DNA from: Piper betle
Lineage: Eukaryota; Streptophyta; Magnoliopsida; Piperales; Piperaceae
Direction: 5' to 3'
NCBI GenBank assembly: GCA_033002965.1
Contig: JAURVB010014815.1
Coordinates: 62,001 to 126,000 of the forward strand
DNA: 64,000 bases
The position numbers and the translations under genes are program-made. A model generated the notes under the pieces. It worked only from the letters and a program-made list of their open reading frames with translations. It made no database searches and was not told where the DNA came from. Positions 11,692-24,294 of the stretch are shown here, in pieces. Position 1 is the first letter of the stretch, and the number at the start of each line of letters is the position of its first letter.

Positions 11692-12779
11692 GAATTAAAA
11701 GCTGAAACTTTCTGGTTTATGGTTATAGAATTTTAAGTTTTGGATTAAAATTATTATATTTGATTTGATTGGTTGATTGATGTATGGTATCCATGGATAA
11801 TCTATACATTTTGTACAATGCCATTCAAAAGTTTTAGGAAATACCATTAAAAAAATTGCACCAATAAAACTAACCAAACTTACTAGAGTTTATATGTAAG
11901 TGACTTGGTTGTTTGATATCCAAAGTTTACCAGTTTATACGTTATGGAGTCATAGAATTCATACACTGTTGGCTCTCCTAGGCACGTTGTTGAATTTTGT
12001 TACATAAATAAAGTTTTTTTTACTTAAAAAAACTACACTAATTTGATCACTGGTCACTTTTGTAAGTTTAGTTCTATCCCTAAGATAATTTTATAGTAAC
12101 TTATTAATTGTGTTGAATGAGGAGTACTGTGGTCACTTCAGCAGTTGTAGTATTTTACTGTTTTTACTGTTTGCAACTTATTTCATTTCAATAATCATTA
12201 TAATCATTTCATGAATTTTTAGGTGTTATATTTATATATTTTTTGTTATAAACTACAGTTCAATTTAGTAATCCTGAACTTTTGTCTTGGAAGATTTGGC
12301 TTGAAATCAATGGCCATGTTGTAGGTCAGGTTCATATGGATCTGGATCACATGGTAGATGTAGCAATAGTAGCTGATCTTAGAGACTCGAGGTAGAGTGA
12401 TGTTCCTCTAAAGATCTAGGATTTATGGTGTCGAGAGTGGATGGTAATTAACATATCATATAATTCATAGTTTTTAAAAATTTATGTTGCATTACTTCCT
12501 AATCATTTTATACACGTGAATTCAGGCCAAGTATACATGGAGGTCACAGGACGAACCATGGGTGGGAGGTGCATTTTTGAGGCTGCGCCAAAATTATACA
12601 AGGGTAATATGAAACTTGTGAGGGATAGAACATTGTAGCTCTTGGACACGGTTGACATTCCATGCTACATAGAGGAAGGCTGACCTCATTGGAGTCTCCA
12701 ATCTATTTGGGAGAGGCTCATACATCATTACTAGGTTATGGATAAATTCAAGGAACTTTCCAAAGAGAACACGAAGAAG
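11692..12779. other. No gene recognised; faint coding-like remnant at 12290-12779
   Basis: 11692-12280 is AT-rich with nothing recognisable. From about 12290 a plus-strand reading with several stops (for example GQVYMEVTGRTMGG near 12525 and MDKFKELSKENTK near 12738) has a protein-like flavour. The last piece resembles in style the C-terminal region of plant Ptta/En-Spm transposases. The big LTR retrotransposon inserted at 12779/12780 interrupts it. I cannot name it. Confidence 0.3.
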
Positions 12780-13093
12780 TGTAACACCCCGTTTCGGTTC
12801 ACCCATGAATCAATCCAGAAATATTATAGGTGATTGAACTGTTCGCTAATATACTTGATTAGGTTAAGCCGACCTAAATCTTACCTCGGCGTCTCAAGAT
12901 GGTGATGCAAACAAACAATGCAATGATGGGATGCTTAAGGTCAACCGTTGCTCTAAATGGATGCTATGATATGCAGTCAAGTGTAAAACAAACCAAACAA
13001 GTGAAAAGTTTATAGAAAATAATTATTTTCAAAACAAAATAGACAGAGTTTCCCCTAAAAATGCAATAGAGACCACCACATCAACAGCAAGCA

Positions 13094-13127
<34 letters not shown>

Positions 13128-15495
13128 ATAAAATAGAAAATGCAGCAAAAACATAACATTTCTCTCAACATTTCAATTATCATCACTACTGATCCTTTGA
13201 GACGAGTTTAGACTCTATTTCTCAAGCTGTACGTTTCTATTCACAATTCTCATTCACATGCAAAACATTTTATACATTTACAGAAATATCATTCAAGCTA
13301 CATCATTTAAACAATTCAACATTCAGCCACATCAATTACATTCGGCAAGTACATGTGTGCATAATTTCATTGTTGCTCCTCCATAGTCCCAACAATGCTC
13401 AATCCTAAGGATTCTCACCTACATAGATAATAAAAAGATGTCAGTAGTGAGTGTTACCATTCTAAAAAATAACTAATAACAAACTAGCACAGGAGAAATG
13501 ACTCTCATGTTCAATGAAAACATTTTTATTCTTCCTCATAGAATGTCTCATAAGATTACTAATTAGGAGTCATCGACCTAGCGCAAAAGCGTCCCCTTTC
13601 TATCTCATCTCATTCCTTGGCAACTTTGAAATTATCCCCTGTGCGGGAAAATCAATCTCTGTTCTTTCAACTCTCTACATCCTCCTTATCACTCCTGGCC
13701 CTGAGTATAGAGACCGAGTACTCTTAGACATGCGCTTTTAGTACCCTTTGAAACCACAAGTCTAGACATATGCTGCATAGCAGTACCCATAAACCTCCAC
13801 ACTTCTTCAGGTTTGAGGAAGTCAAAGGAAGAGTTATGAGGATCCCTCGGGGATAGAACTGATGATTACCAAATTCAGAGCTCACTTTGACTAGCACACG
13901 CCCTCTCTCAAGATGTGGTTGTCAGTTTTCCCATGTCTCACTTCTCACTAAAAACTCCAGAAAACTACATGTACATAAGCCTAGGTATGGATTGTACTAT
14001 AATAGGCCCGAAGGAATCGTGATATGGATCTGAGTTTTTGAAAACAAACTCGAGGGATCTCAACCTCGATGGTTATTATTAACGAGAAAATTTTGTGCGA
14101 TTAAGTAACCAGTGTGGAGTGGGATACAACAAATCCACCACTCGACACGACTGCTTACTTGTTAAAACAAAACACGATATAGTGTAAAAGTCAAACTAGA
14201 AGCAAGTCCTAAATGAACCTGGTAGAAGCTCCATCAGGTCGACACGCCTAGGCAGCGAGGTCCTACTCAGTACCTACACATCAAACCTAAAAGCTAAAGC
14301 CCGCTATAATGCATTCACACATCCTATAGCACACACACATCATATCAAATAATGCATCAACCCCTATCAGATTTCCTACGCTAACCCTACATGCTTAATT
14401 TACATATTTAGTTCCTTAGCATTCAATTTAACACCATACAATCAAGAAATTCATTTTCATTTACGATCAAAGTATATAACACGTCAATCAATCAACCCTA
14501 ACATGTTGTGCTAATAATTATCACTTTTAAGTAATTAAGTCGAAATTAATTATACCTTGCGTCATCGGCAATCGGGGACGGCTCACGTGGTTCGAGACTC
14601 GAATTCGGGACCCAGTGGTGTCTGAAGTTCAATCAGATCAAATGTATGAATTCGGCAAAAGATCTGCCAAATTTCTGCTATTTTTCGACAATTTTTGGCA
14701 ATCCGGTTTTTTGACTATTTTTCGGCAATTTTCCAGTGACTTTTCCAGCAAGGCAATCAAGGCTATGAGTCGGCACCGGCTTGGCGAGCTCAACCCAATG
14801 GTGGTGGTGGTGAGGGAGATAGTAGCGGCGATGATCGTCAATTGTGGCGTCGAGTCAGCCAAGGGTCGATCGGCTGTCCGATTGGCCCTTGGCTAGCCCT
14901 CGGCGGCTGCCCTAGGTATGGGGGAATGGTCATCTAGGTCGAGGGGGACGCGCCGGCGTCACGGTGGCAACAGAGCAGCGCTAACAGTGGCCAATCGACG
15001 TCATGACGGACAGCGCTAGGGCGCAACTTCCATGTGTCGTGGATGTCGGGTAGAGGCCAGGAAGGTTGGGGTCTGCTCGACAACAACTCGGTGGTGGCCG
15101 GCAACATCGACTGGTGGCAATATGGCAATCGAAGGGGGCATCATGGTGAGAATTGAGGGCAGCATCTGTCGGTGTCAGGGTTTAGGGAAGGTAAGGTCAT
15201 GATGAAGGTTGGGTGGCAATCTAGTAAATAAAAGTAGACTCGACTCCAACTCAAGTTAAAAATAATAACTAACTCGTAATAAATATTGAAAAAATCCAGA
15301 AAAATATAGAAAAATCCTATAAAATATAATACACACCATAACATCACAATGGTATGTTTTGTAACTAATAACCTATCCAAACTGCTCTATAATACATCCT
15401 AATGCATTATTTGGTCTAAAACTAATTCTACAACCAAATACATAAAAAAAAACCGCATACTGTCATATACTCTGACTCGAATCACGGGTTTTACA
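12780..15495 (-). repeat. 3' LTR of the chromovirus
   Basis: The plus strand reads TGTAACACCCCG ... GGGTTTTACA (2716 bp). It pairs with 21486-24294 through blocks such as the AT microsatellite (13097-13125 versus 21803-21830) and the segment near 13514-13741 versus 22226-22453. A GC-rich block lies at about 14740-15180. Short frames inside are not genes. Confidence 0.9.
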
Positions 15496-15510
15496 ACCTT
15501 CCCTCCTTAG
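15496..15510 (-). promoter_or_regulatory. Polypurine tract of the chromovirus
   Basis: On the minus strand AAGGAGGGAAGGT lies directly against the 3' LTR start (TGTAAAACCC). This is the expected plus-strand primer of an LTR retrotransposon. Confidence 0.75.
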
Positions 15511-15589
15511 AAAAATTTCATCCTCTAAAATTTTAACCAAGGAAGTTGTCAAACTCATCTATAATTTGATAAGGTAAGTCCCACCTAGA

Positions 15590-17120
15590 GTACCTAGTTG
15601 TGAAGCTGGTTGGTCAAATATCTTTGGGTATCACTTCCTCATCACGTCTTCACGTTCCCATGCGGATTCATCAACTCCTCGTCATGTCCAATGAACTCAT
15701 ACTAGGGGAACTTCTTCTTCTGAGAATCTTCACTCGACAATCCACAATCTAAACTGCGATCTTTTGGATATGTCAAGTCTGGTTGCAGCTCTATCTCTTT
15801 GAAACTGACAACATGAGAGTTGTTTGGATGGTACGCCTTCAATAATGACACATGGAAGACATTGTGAATAGCTGATAGATGAGGTGGCAATGCTAGCATT
15901 TAAGCCACCAGTCCAATGTGCTCGATCACATCAAATGGTCTGATATATCGCGAACTGAGTTTCCTCTCGTCCCAAATCTTGTGTTTCCCTTAGTTCAAGA
16001 AACCTTTAGAGAATGTGATCTCCTAACGCGAAATGAACCTCATGTATGTGCTGGATCAGCATAACTATGCTATCTATCCTGAGCTGACCTCATTCTCTTC
16101 CTGATCCACATTACCACTTCTTATGTCTGCTGGATCATCTATGGCACAACTACTATTGGCGCGTTGCCCTATACTTAACATATTGGGGATTGACATGGTC
16201 TACCATATAGTGCCTCAAATGGTGCCATTCCAATTGTGGCCTGATAGCTATTGTTGTAGGAGAACTCCACTAGAGGTAAATGCTCTTCCCAACTTCTTCT
16301 GAAATCCAGAATGCATGCTCAGAGCAAATCCTCCAAGATCTGTACGATTTTCTCAATCTACACATCTGTCTGATGGTGAAAGGTTGTGCTAAATCTTGAT
16401 TCAGTGCTCATAGCTACTTGGAAAACTTTCCAAAATAGAGTTATGAACCTTGGATCCCTATCTGATATGATCTCCTGTGGCATTATGTAGCTTGACTATC
16501 TGGTTTCTATACAACATGACCAAAGTGGTCAGTGGTTAATCCATCCTGATTGGTCTGAAGTGCGAGCTCTTTGTGAGTCGATCTACTACGACCCATATCG
16601 CATCCTTCTATTGGCGGGTCCTAGGCAAATTGACTACAAAGTCGTATGCTATGCACTCCTACTTCCACTCTGGGGTTTCCAATGGCTACAATGCTCCACC
16701 TTGGCGTACATGCTCGGCATTCATTTTCTGGCACACCAAACATCTAGTAACTGTGTTCTATATGTCTCTCTTCATTCCTAGCCACCAATATGTTTGTCAG
16801 ACATCATGGTATATCTTCACTCCACATGGATGCACTGAGCATCTCGACGTGTGAACTTCGTGAAGAATTGTACTTTGAAGTCAGGGACACATTGGAACAT
16901 TCGGCATAAAGAGTTGACCTCTCTGTTTGACTAACCCATCTGTATCTCTGGGCAATTCCTGATGTGTTCCCTATTCCAACCACTACTTCAACTGTGGATC
17001 CGATTCTTGAGCAACCCTGATATGCTCAAGCACATTCAGTTGAATGGTCAGTCGTGCCATCATTCCAACCAACTATCTCTAGATAGTACACAAAGTCACT
17101 AACACTGCTGGCAATCATGT
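15590..17120 (-). pseudogene. Chromovirus integrase and chromodomain remnant
   Basis: Read on minus, the integrase core still shows FSTTFHHQTD (near 16385), then [16 protein letters not shown] (near 16280) and [16 protein letters not shown] (near 16210). The C-terminal module at 15702-15899 holds LPPHLSAIHNVFHVSLLKAY. Beyond it a shifted frame (about 15600-15690) reads RGVDESAWERED and YPKIFDQP, the end of a chromodomain. Chromodomains of this group are thought to guide integration to heterochromatin. Several stops and frame changes make it non-functional. Confidence 0.8.
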
Positions 17121-18500
17121 GGAGCCTTGTACTGGCTTCCTACTCAAAGTATCTGCTACCACATTTTCTTTGCCCTTGCAGTACACTATGTCGATCTCGT
17201 AATATGATAACATGTCTAACCATCTCTCTATCTACTGTTCAAATCCTTCTACATGAAGATATATTTCAAACTCTAGTAATCAATCAAGAGTCTAAAAGAC
17301 GTTCCATATAAGTAGTGCCTTCATATTCTAAGAGCGAATATGACTGTTGCAAGCTCTAGGTCATGTGTAGGATAGTTACGCTCATTCACCTTGAGCTGGA
17401 TGGTGCAATCGCTATAACCTTATCCTTCTACATCAAAACAAAACCTAAACCAACTCCTGAGGCATTTGTGTAAACTACAAAACCCTCGTGTCCCTCAGGC
17501 AATGTGAGGACAGGCGCTGAAGTCAATCTCTCCTTTAGCATCTTGAAACTCTGCTCACATTCAACTGTCCATCTAAATCGTTCCTCCTTCCTACTTAGTC
17601 ATCTAAGAGGATCTACTATGGAAGAGAAATCCTTAATGAACCGTTTGTAGTATCTAGGTAGGCCTAAGAAACTCTGAACCTCTATAGGTGTCTTCGGCAC
17701 TGCTTCTATCTTGGCTAGATCTACTAAGATGTCTAATGCTAAGATGATATGACCAAGAAAGTTCACATCTAATAGCCAAAAACTGCACTTCAAAAACTTC
17801 TCGTACAATCTATGCACTCTCAGCATGAGTATACCTATATGTCATCTACAAAGACGATCACAATCTGGTCTAAATATGGATTGAACACTCTATTCATCAA
17901 GTCCATAAATGCTGCTGGAGCATTGATCAATCCAAAAGGCATGACCAAAAACTCATAGTGGCTATATCTGGTCCTGATTGCAATCTTCGAAATGTCTTTT
18001 GCCCTAATCTTCAACTAATAATATCCTGACCTCTGGTCAATCTTCGAGAAGACAACTGCTAAGCTCAACTGATCAAATAAATCATTTATGCGAGGAAGAG
18101 AGTATATGTTCGTAATAGTTGCATGGTTTAGCATCCTATAATCGATGCATAAAGGCATGCTTCCATCCTTCTTCCTCACGAATAACAATGGTGCACCCCG
18201 AAGAGATACTCAGTTTGATAAATCCTTGATCCAATAGTTTCTATAACTGTTCCTTGAGTTCCTTAAGCTCAAGAGGTGTCATTCTATACAGAGATAAAGA
18301 GATCGGTGTTGTGTCTATCATCAACTCAATGGCAAGATCTACTTCTCTGTATGGCGGCAATCCAATAATCTCCTCTGGGAATGCATCAGTATATTCTCTG
18401 ACCACTCGAATCTGCCCAACATTTGGCTTGTCCCCAAAACCACTCTGCTCAGCCAAAACTAATGTTGTCATTATCAGCTCACTACCTTAGTCTAGCTGTC
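17121..18500 (-). pseudogene. Chromovirus reverse transcriptase and RNase H remnant
   Basis: The RT start is open at 18241-18471: FPEEIIGLPPYREVDLAIEL, then YRMTPLELKELKEQL. The catalytic box reads FVDDI (about 17839-17853), so both aspartates remain, but a stop follows. The RT/RNase H link is open at 17599-17826: KCSFWLLDVNFLGHII, then EVQSFLGLPRYYKRFI. In RNase H the motif normally YTDAS reads YTNAS (codon at 17464-17466), so the first catalytic aspartate is lost. Stops and frameshifts are spread throughout. Confidence 0.85.
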
Positions 18501-18519
18501 TAGCAGCATTCTGATAGGA

Positions 18520-18760
18520 CATCTATCCTTGTTCTTTATATCTGCACGGACCTTGGAAGAAAAAGTGGCGTCTTTCCTGGCGAAAAGACACCATCTTTCT
18601 TTGGTAATCTATCATGACTCCTTGCTTGCACATCCAGTTCATTCCAAATATCACATCAAATTCTTGTAGCTTGAACAATATCAAATCAACTACAAGTTGT
18701 CGCTGTTGAATCTCAACAAGGACATTATGCACACACTTGTCGTGGCTATCACACTACCGA
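18520..18760 (-). pseudogene. Chromovirus protease remnant
   Basis: The 69-codon frame at 18523-18732 shows FDVIFGMNWMCKQGVMIDYQ. This matches the retropepsin C-terminal half of Ty3/gypsy elements (F-D-V-I-x-G-M-x-W then an I-D-C/Y strand). The catalytic D-S/T-G lies outside this open piece and I could not place it cleanly. The protease would cleave Gag-Pol. Confidence 0.7.
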
Positions 18761-19039
18761 TGGGAGTGGACACTAATAGTGAATGTATTAACTCTTATAT
18801 CTTACATATAATTCTACTTGTGTGAGTGTACGAAATCAAATGAGTGCATGCAGCTAGAATCAAATAAGACTTATGCATGTACAAAGCCTACTAAAAGCGT
18901 GCACCTATCTACGACTATCATGTCCTCAAGCGCCTCTACCACAGTGGCAGTGTACATCTTCACTGGCTACAGGTGTGTTGGGTATGAGATGTTGTTGTGT
19001 TGTACCGCCAGATTATGTTCCCTCTGATTCTTAGCTGGC

Positions 19040-20060
19040 AGTGCCCTGTTGCCTACCCCTCTATTGTCTAGCTTGCCCTGCAGCTATATACCCTCTCTGA
19101 TTTTGTCCCCTCTATCCATCTTCCTTCGGTGGGAACCAAATCCAACACTAATCTTTCTAAAGCTCTAAATCTTGTCTCGTATTGCACCACTGTCATGGGT
19201 ACTTGATTCAATGTTTGGAATTCCCGCTCCTTCCACTTCTTGAAATCTGGTAAAAAATATTTTCCATCGAATTTCACTCTGAATTCCTCCCAAGTGATGT
19301 CATGAAGTTGATGGTGGGCAAATGTGTAATTATGCACTAAACCCCACCATACTCTAGCTTCATCTTGAAATGCCCTTGTAATGATGTGTACCCTGTGCTC
19401 CATTGGGCATGTCATACTACCAAACATTCCTATTACTGATGATATCCACAAGATTACCTCTTTTGCATCCAACTTCCCAAAGGTCGCCCATCATTCTCAC
19501 AAACCTTTCATACTACTACCGTTCCAAATTCCTTACATCCGCTGATTTGTTAGATCCTTCTCCTAGTTCATACTATGAAAACTATGCTCCTGTACCTACC
19601 GGTACACTATCACATCCCATAGCTCCACCTCCACTTGCAGTCTGCCTGCTACCTGGTACTGCAAGTCCATTGACATGTGGTCCCATTCTTGCTTGAAATA
19701 GGGCAAATAGAGGAGCTGTTGTTGGAGTATTCTTCTAATGCAGTGGTGGAGGCGTGAGAGGAGGTAGCGAAGGGCCCATGGGAACTAGTTCTCCTCATGC
19801 CTCTTAATCCATTGCTTGTCACTTCTCAGCTCTGAATACCAAAAGGGCTATATGCCTGAGCTCTCTCTTGAATTCCTCTTGGTTTTCTTTCATCTGTATC
19901 AGAACTTCAGCCAATCTAGCATTCATTGCATCTCTTTCCTGGCGACTACTTCTTCTGTGGTGACTGTCGCAGTGACGACTCTCACTATATCAACTAACTA
20001 AAACTGGCACACTGGCCTCTCCTGGTGGCATGGTAGTCCTCGATCGGCTAGATGCTGCAT
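19040..20060 (-). pseudogene. Chromovirus gag remnant
   Basis: The 134-codon frame at 19068-19472 has the retrotransposon Gag fold signature: ARVWWGLV, then ITWEEFRVKFDGKYF and KEREFQTLNQ. Upstream in sense (about 19800-20040) an acidic/basic coiled-coil stretch (RQERDAMNARLAEVL, then EEFKRELRH) follows a candidate Met near 20034. The reading between is broken by stops. Gag would form the nucleocapsid. Confidence 0.75.
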
Positions 20061-21470
20061 CACTGTGACCATGGATGGGACTATCCTGTCTGGGCAATGG
20101 AGAGGATGGGTGATAGAGTAAATTCAATGACATGCAAGTATACATGGTCAAAACAAGTAATATAATGATAAATTCGAGTATCATCTTACAGAGAGATAAA
20201 TTTCCTTAAATTAATTAAAGAAAATGAAATGAAGAACAAAACAAACAGAATCGACTTAACTAAATTTAAATAATAACTTTAAATTAAATGAAAACTTACA
20301 ATGAAAAACTCGTTCTAGAGTCGAATTTCCCTAACATGATTTAATATTCATCGCATCTTATTCTTATCTTTTATTTTATTGAATTGTCTGATCTAGGAGA
20401 ATTATATAACATGGTGGCTCCCACACCCTTTATGCATCTATTATTTTGCCTCAATTTCTACCTCCCGGTGATAATTGATTGATCAACAAAATAACGCATT
20501 AAGATTTGCCTTACAATCACATACGGTGTTGTGTATCTCCTGACCACAACAACAAACAAGTCAAAAGACTCGTCGTATGAAAAATCATCAATGACTAATC
20601 TAACTGATTTCTCCCGAAATCTAATTAAACCTCATGATCTAAGTAATAGGTGATCAAACTACTCTTATCATTAAGAACATGATAATTCAAGCAATCCAAT
20701 TGAATAAAAGAGTAAGAGGTTGAATGAATTCAATTAAATCATGTTAAGTTCTATTCTTCTCTAGAACGAAATAAAAGATTACTCCTATGAAAGGAAAAGA
20801 ATTACAAAAACTAGACTACTTCTAAGCCAAGAGTTGAGATATTCTAAACAACAAATGACCACCCTTTTATATAGAAGATGAGATTACCATTAGATACATG
20901 AATTCAAAGAAGGTGTTCACAAATCAATGTATTCTAATTGATTATGATGTCCATTCAAATTTCCAACTCCTCGACGTACTCAAATGCAGTCAAAGTAATG
21001 TACATCCATCCTCACGAGCTTTGTGAACTCCATAAATTGTAGCCATTGTGTGGGGCCAAGTGTCATGACCATTCAATTCCAAAGCTTAATTTATTTCATC
21101 TCTTTTCTGCATTAAAACTCCAAAATTAAGCATATCTCATAAAATATTAATTAACTAGAATAAAACAAGAAATATCATCTAATTAATAATATTTATACCC
21201 GAAAAGTACACACTCACATTAAAAACATGGGTAAATATTGTATGCTTTAAACACTTAACAATGGGGCCCTGATCTATGTCCTACGAGTCTGTTTCGCCAT
21301 CTTGCTAGTACTCCGTACTCTAACCTGAACACCCTGTCACACCACTGATTGGTAATAAAATCTGCAAACAAAAATATCAAGACAGAAAAATATCAATCGG
21401 CACAACTCGGAGCAGCTTTTGCACACATGTAACTTGTAATACATCAAATATCTTAATCAACCAGGGTTTA
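20061..21470 (-). other. Chromovirus 5' leader, non-coding
   Basis: AT-rich internal sequence between gag and the primer site. No coding signal seen. A leader of more than 1 kb is compatible with this retrotransposon group. Confidence 0.6.
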
Positions 21471-21482
21471 GCTCTGATATTA
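21471..21482 (-). promoter_or_regulatory. Primer binding site, initiator tRNA-Met
   Basis: The minus strand reads TAATATCAGAGC, a near match to the TGGTATCAGAGC primer site. It lies three bases from the 5' LTR end at 21486. This fixes element orientation as minus. Confidence 0.8.
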
Positions 21483-21485
21483 AAC

Positions 21486-21800
21486 TGTAACACTCCATTT
21501 TGATTCACCTGTAAACTAACTTGGAAATGCTACCCACGACCAAATTGTTCGTTAATCCTCTTGATTTGGTTAAACCAACCCAAATCTAACCTCCACGTCT
21601 CAAGATGGTGATGCAAGCACACAGTGCATGGATGGAATGCTTAGGTTCTAATGCTGTTCTAAATGGATGTTATGATATTTAGTCAAGTGTAAAACAAACC
21701 AAACAAGTGAAAATTTTAAAGTAAATAACTATTTTTAAAACAAAACGGACAGAGTCTCCCCTAAAAGTGCAATATGGACCATCATATCAACAACAAGCAG

Positions 21801-21835
<35 letters not shown>

Positions 21836-24294
21836 ACAATAAAATAGAAAACACAGCCGAAAATGTAACATTTCTCTCAACATTTCAATTATCATCACTT
21901 CTAATCCTTTGAGCCGAGTCTAAACTCCATTGCTTAAACTATTTGTTTCTATTCACAATTCTCATTCACATGTAAAACATTTTATCCATTCACAGAAATA
22001 GCATTCAAGTTGCATCATTCAAAACAATTCAACATTCAGCCACATTAATTACATTCGATAGGTACATGTGCATGCAATTTTGTTGTTGCTCCTCCACAAT
22101 TCCGATGACGCTCAATCCTCAAGATTCTCACCTACATAGATAATAGAAAGACATCAGTAATGAGCATTACCGGTCTAGAAATAACTAATAATAAACTGGC
22201 AAAGAAGAGCTCACTCTCCTATTAAATGAAAACATTCTTATTCTTCCTCATAGAATCTCTTATAAGGGCACTAATTAGGAGTATTCGACCTCGCACAATA
22301 GCATCCCCTTTCTATATCATCTCATTCCTTGGCAACTTTAAAACTATCCTTTACATGGGAAAATCAATCTCTGTTCTTTCAACCCTCTACATCCTCCTTA
22401 TCACTCCTAGCCCTGAGTACAAAGGTCAAGCTCTCTCATCCATGCATCTTTAGTACCTTTTGAAACCACAAGTCTAGACATATCCTTCATAGCAGTACCC
22501 ATAAACCTCCACACTTATTCGCGTTTGAGGAAGTTAAAGGTAGAGTTATCAAGATCCCTCGAGAATAGAATAGATGATTACCAAATTCATAGCTCAGTTT
22601 GACTAGCACACGCCCTCTTTCAAGACATGGTTGTCGGTTTTCCCTTATCTCACATCTCACTAAAAACTCGAGAAACTACATGTACATAGGCCGGCCTGGG
22701 TAGGGATTGTAATATAATAGGCCCGAAGGCATCCTGATCTAGATCTGAATTTTTGAAAATAAACTCGAGGGATATGATCCTCAAGATGCGGGAATTTTGT
22801 GCAACTAAGTGGCTCTTGTGGAGTGGGATACAATAAATCCACCACTTGACACGACCGCTTACCTGTTAAAACAAAACACGATAAAGAATAGAAGTCAAAC
22901 TAGAAGCTAGTCTTAAACTGATCTGGTAGAAGCTCCAATCGGGGTCCACACGCCTATGCGGCAAGCTCCTACTCTGTGTATATACATCAAAACTAAAAAC
23001 TAACACTTGTTATGATGCATTCACGCATCCTATAGTACACACATCATATCAAATCATACATCAACCACTATCAGATTTCCTACTCTACATTGCATTAGAA
23101 TAACAGTACATGCATAATTTACTTAATTAGTTCCTTAGTGTTCATTTTAATTCCAAACAATCAAGCAATTCATTTTTACTTATAATAAAAATATTTAACA
23201 CATCAATCAATCAATCAATCCTAGCATGTTGTGCTAATAATTATCATTTTTAAGTAATTAAGTCAAAGTTAATTATACTTTGCGTCGTTAACAATACTAA
23301 AGTTTGATTAGGTTCAACTGGATGAATTTGGCTGAAGATCCGGCGAATTTTAGCTAATCCAATTTTCTGGCAACTTTCTGACTATTTTCTAATGACTTTT
23401 CCAGTGAGGCAATCGGGGCTATGGGTCAGTACTGGCTTGGCGAGCTCAACCAAATGGTCGTGGTGGTGAGGGCGATAACTGTGGCAATGAGCGTTGGAGG
23501 TAGCATCGAGTCAACTGTCGATCGGTTGTCCAATTGGCCCTTGGCAGCCTCAGTGGCGGCCCTATGTATGGGGGAATGGTCGTCTAGGTCGAGGGGGAGG
23601 CATTGGCATCACGGCGGCAACAGAGAGTCACTGACGACGGCGAATCAATGTTAAGACGGGCTATGCTAGGGCACGGCTCCCTTGCGTCATGGAGGTCAGG
23701 CGTCGACCAGGAAGGTGGGATTTGCTCAACAACAACTCGACAGTGATCAGTGGCGGTACGACTGTCAGAGGAGGTGTCGGCAGTGAGAATCGAGGGTGGC
23801 GTTGGTCAATGTCGGGGTTGAGGGAAGGTAAGGTCATGATGAAGGTTGGGTGGCAATCTAGTAAATAAAAGTTGACTCGTGTCTGACTCGAGTTAAAAAT
23901 AATAACTAACTTATAATAAATTCTAAAAAATCCAAAAAATAGGGGAGGAAATCCTATAAAATATAATACACATCATAACATCACAATGACATGTTCTATA
24001 ACTAATAACCCACCTAAACTGCTCTCTAGCGCATCCTAATGTATTATTCTGCTTAAAAATAATTCTACGATCAAATAAAAAAAAAACTACACACTATCAT
24101 ATACACTGATAACTCATTTCCCATCATCTTTTTTACGTTGTCATTATATATTCACACACATTTGACTTTCATCTCTCATAACGCACAGTTGGCCTCAACT
24201 CAGAATGCAGTCGTAAAATTGACTCGACTCAAACTAACAATTGAAGTGACCAATTCGCTAATATAAAACTTTAACTTGAGTCACTGGTTTTACA
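21486..24294 (-). repeat. 5' LTR of the chromovirus
   Basis: The plus strand reads TGTAACACTCC ... GGTTTTACA (2809 bp). It is collinear with 12780-15495 but visibly diverged by many substitutions and small indels, so the insertion is not recent. A GC-rich block lies at about 23400-23830. Confidence 0.9.

Larger units (their letters stand above)
12780..24294 (-). mobile_element. Full-length but dead Ty3/gypsy chromovirus (Del/Tekay-like), 11.5 kb
   Basis: Two related LTRs (12780-15495 and 21486-24294) bound an internal region of about 6 kb. In sense order (right to left on +) this holds 5' LTR, initiator-Met primer site, a leader of about 1.4 kb, gag, protease, RT, RNase H, integrase, chromodomain, polypurine tract and 3' LTR. 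Gag-PR-RT-RH-INT is the Ty3/gypsy order, and the integrase C-terminus with NVFHVSLLKAYHP and a following chromodomain is typical of Del/Tekay. Every domain carries stops or frameshifts. The plus-strand flanks are AGAAG (12775-12779) and AAAAA (24295-24299), so there is no perfect target duplication. LTR lengths differ by about 90 bp. It is non-autonomous now. Confidence 0.9.
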
